The notes under the pieces are model-generated. The model made no database searches. It was not told where the DNA came from and was given only the letters and a program-made list of their open reading frames with translations. This document shows positions 49,830-51,385 of a stretch of DNA of 51,385 bases, in pieces. The DNA is from an uncultured Lachnobacterium sp. (GTDB taxonomy: Bacteria; Bacillota; Clostridia; Lachnospirales; Lachnospiraceae). The DNA is taken from positions 1 through 51,385 of the forward strand of contig URSS01000017.1 in assembly GCA_900550545.1 (NCBI GenBank), written 5' to 3'. Numbering within the stretch: the stretch's first letter is position 1; every line of letters begins with the position of its first letter. The translations under genes were made by a program, and so were the position numbers.

Positions 49830-51152
49830 TTATTTTTGTTTTCTCTTTTCTGCAAGCACTAACTTTTTCATTGTTTTAACAGACTGTGCTACCTGTCGTC
49901 TGGAAGGACATACATAACTACAGCTGCCACATTCAATACATTCAAGTCCATGCCATTTTTCAAACTCTGCCATCAATCCGTTATTACCAAATTTGGCAAG
50001 TCGAGATGGAATCAGATTTTCCGGACATGCTTCCACACATCGTCCACAGTTGATACATGCCAGAGGCTCAAATTCTGCCACTGCATCTTTGCCAAGGCAA
50101 AGAAGGGAAGAAGAAGTCTTTGTTGTCGGCACATTCAGTCCAAACATGGCAAATCCCATCATTGGTCCACCGGAAATAATTTTCTCTGGCTGTACCTTGA
50201 ATCCGCCTGCAGCTTCTACCAACTGCTCATATGGTGTACCCATGCTATACAGGAAATTCGAAGGATTGGTAATCGCATCGCCTGTGATAGTTGCTACACG
50301 CTTCATTACAGGGATTCCATTCTTTACTGCATTATAAACAGCAATCATGGTCTCCACATTATCTACAATACATCCTGCGTCCGCCGGCAGCATCTTGGAA
50401 TTGATAGCTCTTCCAGTTACGGCGTAAATGAGCTGTCGCTCACCACCCTGTGGATACTTGGTCATCAATTCACACACTTCCATACGTGGCTCATCTTTCA
50501 CCAGTTCCTTCAACTTTGCAATTGCGTCCGGCTTATTGTTTTCAACGCCAAATACACCCTTTGCTTTGTCAAACAGCTGAAGAATAATCTTCATTCCTGC
50601 AACGAGCTGCTCCGGGGTCTCCATCATTCTGCGATAATCGGCAGTCAGATATGGCTCACACTCTGCACAGTTTGCAATTATGTATTCAATTTTTTCTGGT
50701 TCCTTTGGTGACAGTTTTACATGTGTTGGGAAACCTGCACCACCCATTCCTACAACGCCAGCCTCTTTGACTTTGTTGATGATTTCTTCCTTTGACAGAG
50801 ATGTTACATCATCAACTGCGTTATAAGTGACTTCATTAAATTCTCCATCGCTTTCAATTACGATTGAGTTAACCATGTCCCCTACAGCCACACGCCGTGG
50901 TTCAATTTTCTTTACTGTACCAGATACAGATGAATAGATTGGTGAAGATACAAAGCCGCCCGCTTCTGCAATCTTCTGTCCCTTCAGCACTGTGTCTCCT
51001 ACAGCAACAATTGGGGTAGCTGGTGCTCCAATATGCTGCGATAATGGAAATACCAATTCACCCTTGGGTAGAACTTCTTTGATTGGTGCATCCTTTGCGA
51101 GTTCTTTTCCCTCATAAGGATGAACGCCGCCTTTAAATGTTTTCAAACCCAT
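49830..51152 (-). CDS. rnfC: Rnf complex subunit C
   Basis: The NADH-side flavin/Fe-S subunit, 440 residues. N-terminal GGVHPYEGKELAK region; Rossmann-type flavin and NADH site GMGGAGFPTHVKLSP with NCAECEPYLTADYR; SLBB domain; and two C-terminal 4Fe-4S motifs, CINCGRCVEACP and CIECGSCSYVCP. The complex couples ferredoxin oxidation to NAD reduction and ion export. It is first in the operon C-D-G-E-A-B. Confidence 0.97.
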   Translation of the reverse strand: MGLKTFKGGVHPYEGKELAKDAPIKEVLPKGELVFPLSQHIGAPATPIVAVGDTVLKGQKIAEAGGFVSSPIYSSVSGTVKKIEPRRVAVGDMVNSIVIESDGEFNEVTYNAVDDVTSLSKEEIINKVKEAGVVGMGGAGFPTHVKLSPKEPEKIEYIIANCAECEPYLTADYRRMMETPEQLVAGMKIILQLFDKAKGVFGVENNKPDAIAKLKELVKDEPRMEVCELMTKYPQGGERQLIYAVTGRAINSKMLPADAGCIVDNVETMIAVYNAVKNGIPVMKRVATITGDAITNPSNFLYSMGTPYEQLVEAAGGFKVQPEKIISGGPMMGFAMFGLNVPTTKTSSSLLCLGKDAVAEFEPLACINCGRCVEACPENLIPSRLAKFGNNGLMAEFEKWHGLECIECGSCSYVCPSRRQVAQSVKTMKKLVLAEKRKQK

Positions 51153-51179
51153 TTTTGTGCCCTCTTTCCTCTACATATT

Positions 51180-51204
51180 TGTCAAAACACTATAGTTTAT
51201 GACA
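51180..51204. repeat. Imperfect inverted repeat in the rnf leader
   Basis: On the minus strand TGTCA-T-AAAC, six bases, GTTT-TGACA: nine matching pairs with one bulged base. It lies just downstream of the predicted rnfC transcript start and may be an operator or a 5' hairpin. Confidence 0.45.
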
Positions 51205-51217
51205 CATTATCAATTGA

Positions 51218-51226
51218 ATTATAGCA
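51218..51226 (-). promoter_or_regulatory. Extended -10 promoter of the rnf operon
   Basis: Minus strand TGCTATAAT, an extended -10 element with a perfect TATAAT (51218-51223). The -35 region (around 51240-51247) is weak, as is usual for extended -10 promoters. Confidence 0.6.
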
Positions 51227-51299
51227 CTTTTTAACCAAAAATGAATTAGTTTTTTCTTTTTTTTTGGAATATTATGTATTCTTTTTGATACAACAAAAC

Positions 51300-51328
51300 G
51301 TGACTCGCAATTCAAAATATGATAAAAT
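51300..51328 (+). promoter_or_regulatory. Candidate promoter of the right-edge gene
   Basis: Plus strand GTGACT (51300-51305), 17-base spacer, TAAAAT (51323-51328), 28 bases upstream of the ATG at 51356. Confidence 0.45.
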
Positions 51329-51355
51329 ATTGCATATAGTGATAAGGAGAGGTTT

Positions 51356-51385
51356 ATGAAAAAAACACACAAAGAAGAATTATAT
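51356..51385 (+). CDS. Start of an unidentified gene, cut by the window edge
   Basis: Ten codons are visible (MKKTHKEELY) after a strong AAGGAGAGG ribosome site five bases upstream. It diverges from rnfC. Too little is present to name a product. Confidence 0.6.
   Translation, partial: MKKTHKEELY

Noticed and set aside
1..51385. Mobile elements, CRISPR arrays, tRNA or rRNA genes
   Set aside because: I found no transposase, integrase, direct-repeat array, or tRNA/rRNA-like sequence; gene content and codon use look uniform throughout.

Overview
The window reads as a chromosomal housekeeping segment from an anaerobic, spore-forming Clostridia bacterium, most likely Lachnospiraceae. The evidence is a moderate-to-low GC content with AGGAGG-type ribosome sites, an alpha/beta-type spore DNA-binding protein, YtfJ/GerW and YlbJ sporulation proteins, a complete six-gene Rnf complex, RecU in place of RuvC, short-form HisG with HisZ, and the clostridial radical SAM/DUF2344/RNase G/L21 gene order. 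I see no insertion sequence, prophage, CRISPR array, rRNA or tRNA gene. Nearly all genes lie on the minus strand; the exceptions are ylbJ, rqcH, a spore protein gene, rpmB, apbE and a partial gene at the right edge.

Layout from left to right. 1-3942 holds the 5' end of rplU with an L21-type leader and its own promoter, RNase G, DUF2344 and a B12-binding-type radical SAM protein. 3981-9048 is a histidine operon read hisZ-hisG-hisD-hisB-hisIE, driven by a perfect TTGACA-N17-TATAAT promoter. Its hisIE carries an N-terminal HisF-like barrel that has lost both catalytic aspartates. 9150-13444 has recU, two pseudouridine synthases and a YgiQ-type radical SAM protein, followed by pepD. 14940-21780 has ylbJ facing a long operon read yicC-like, gmk, rpoZ, rimO, pgsA, pncC, rsmD, coaD and a coiled-coil protein. 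21928-28589 has rqcH, a spore protein gene, recG, a FakA-like kinase, an Asp23 protein and rpmB.

28722-36217 holds a 46-residue membrane protein not previously evident, ytfJ, a DUF2953 protein, an unknown 108-residue protein, a Nudix hydrolase, a class B PBP with its SEDS partner, and a U32 peptidase. 36341-43749 has zapA with its own promoter and terminator, then the cluster read proB, DUF896, formyl-THF cyclo-ligase, proA, miaB, NusG domain II protein, Gx transporter, ruvA, ruvB. 43855-51152 has a lipid kinase, the FMN transferase ApbE, and the Rnf operon read rnfC-D-G-E-A-B. A new gene begins on the plus strand at 51356.

Functional links: ApbE can flavinylate RnfD and RnfG, both of which keep the acceptor threonine motif. 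RecU, RecG and RuvAB make a Holliday-junction processing set. YlbJ, the spore protein and YtfJ mark sporulation, and the first two have upstream sequences resembling sigma-E and sigma-G promoters. No wholly new multi-gene system is obvious. The best leads are the HisF-like pseudo-domain of HisIE, the NusG-II/Gx pair near ApbE and Rnf, the cysteine tail on RnfE, the radical SAM/DUF2344 pair, and the small membrane protein.
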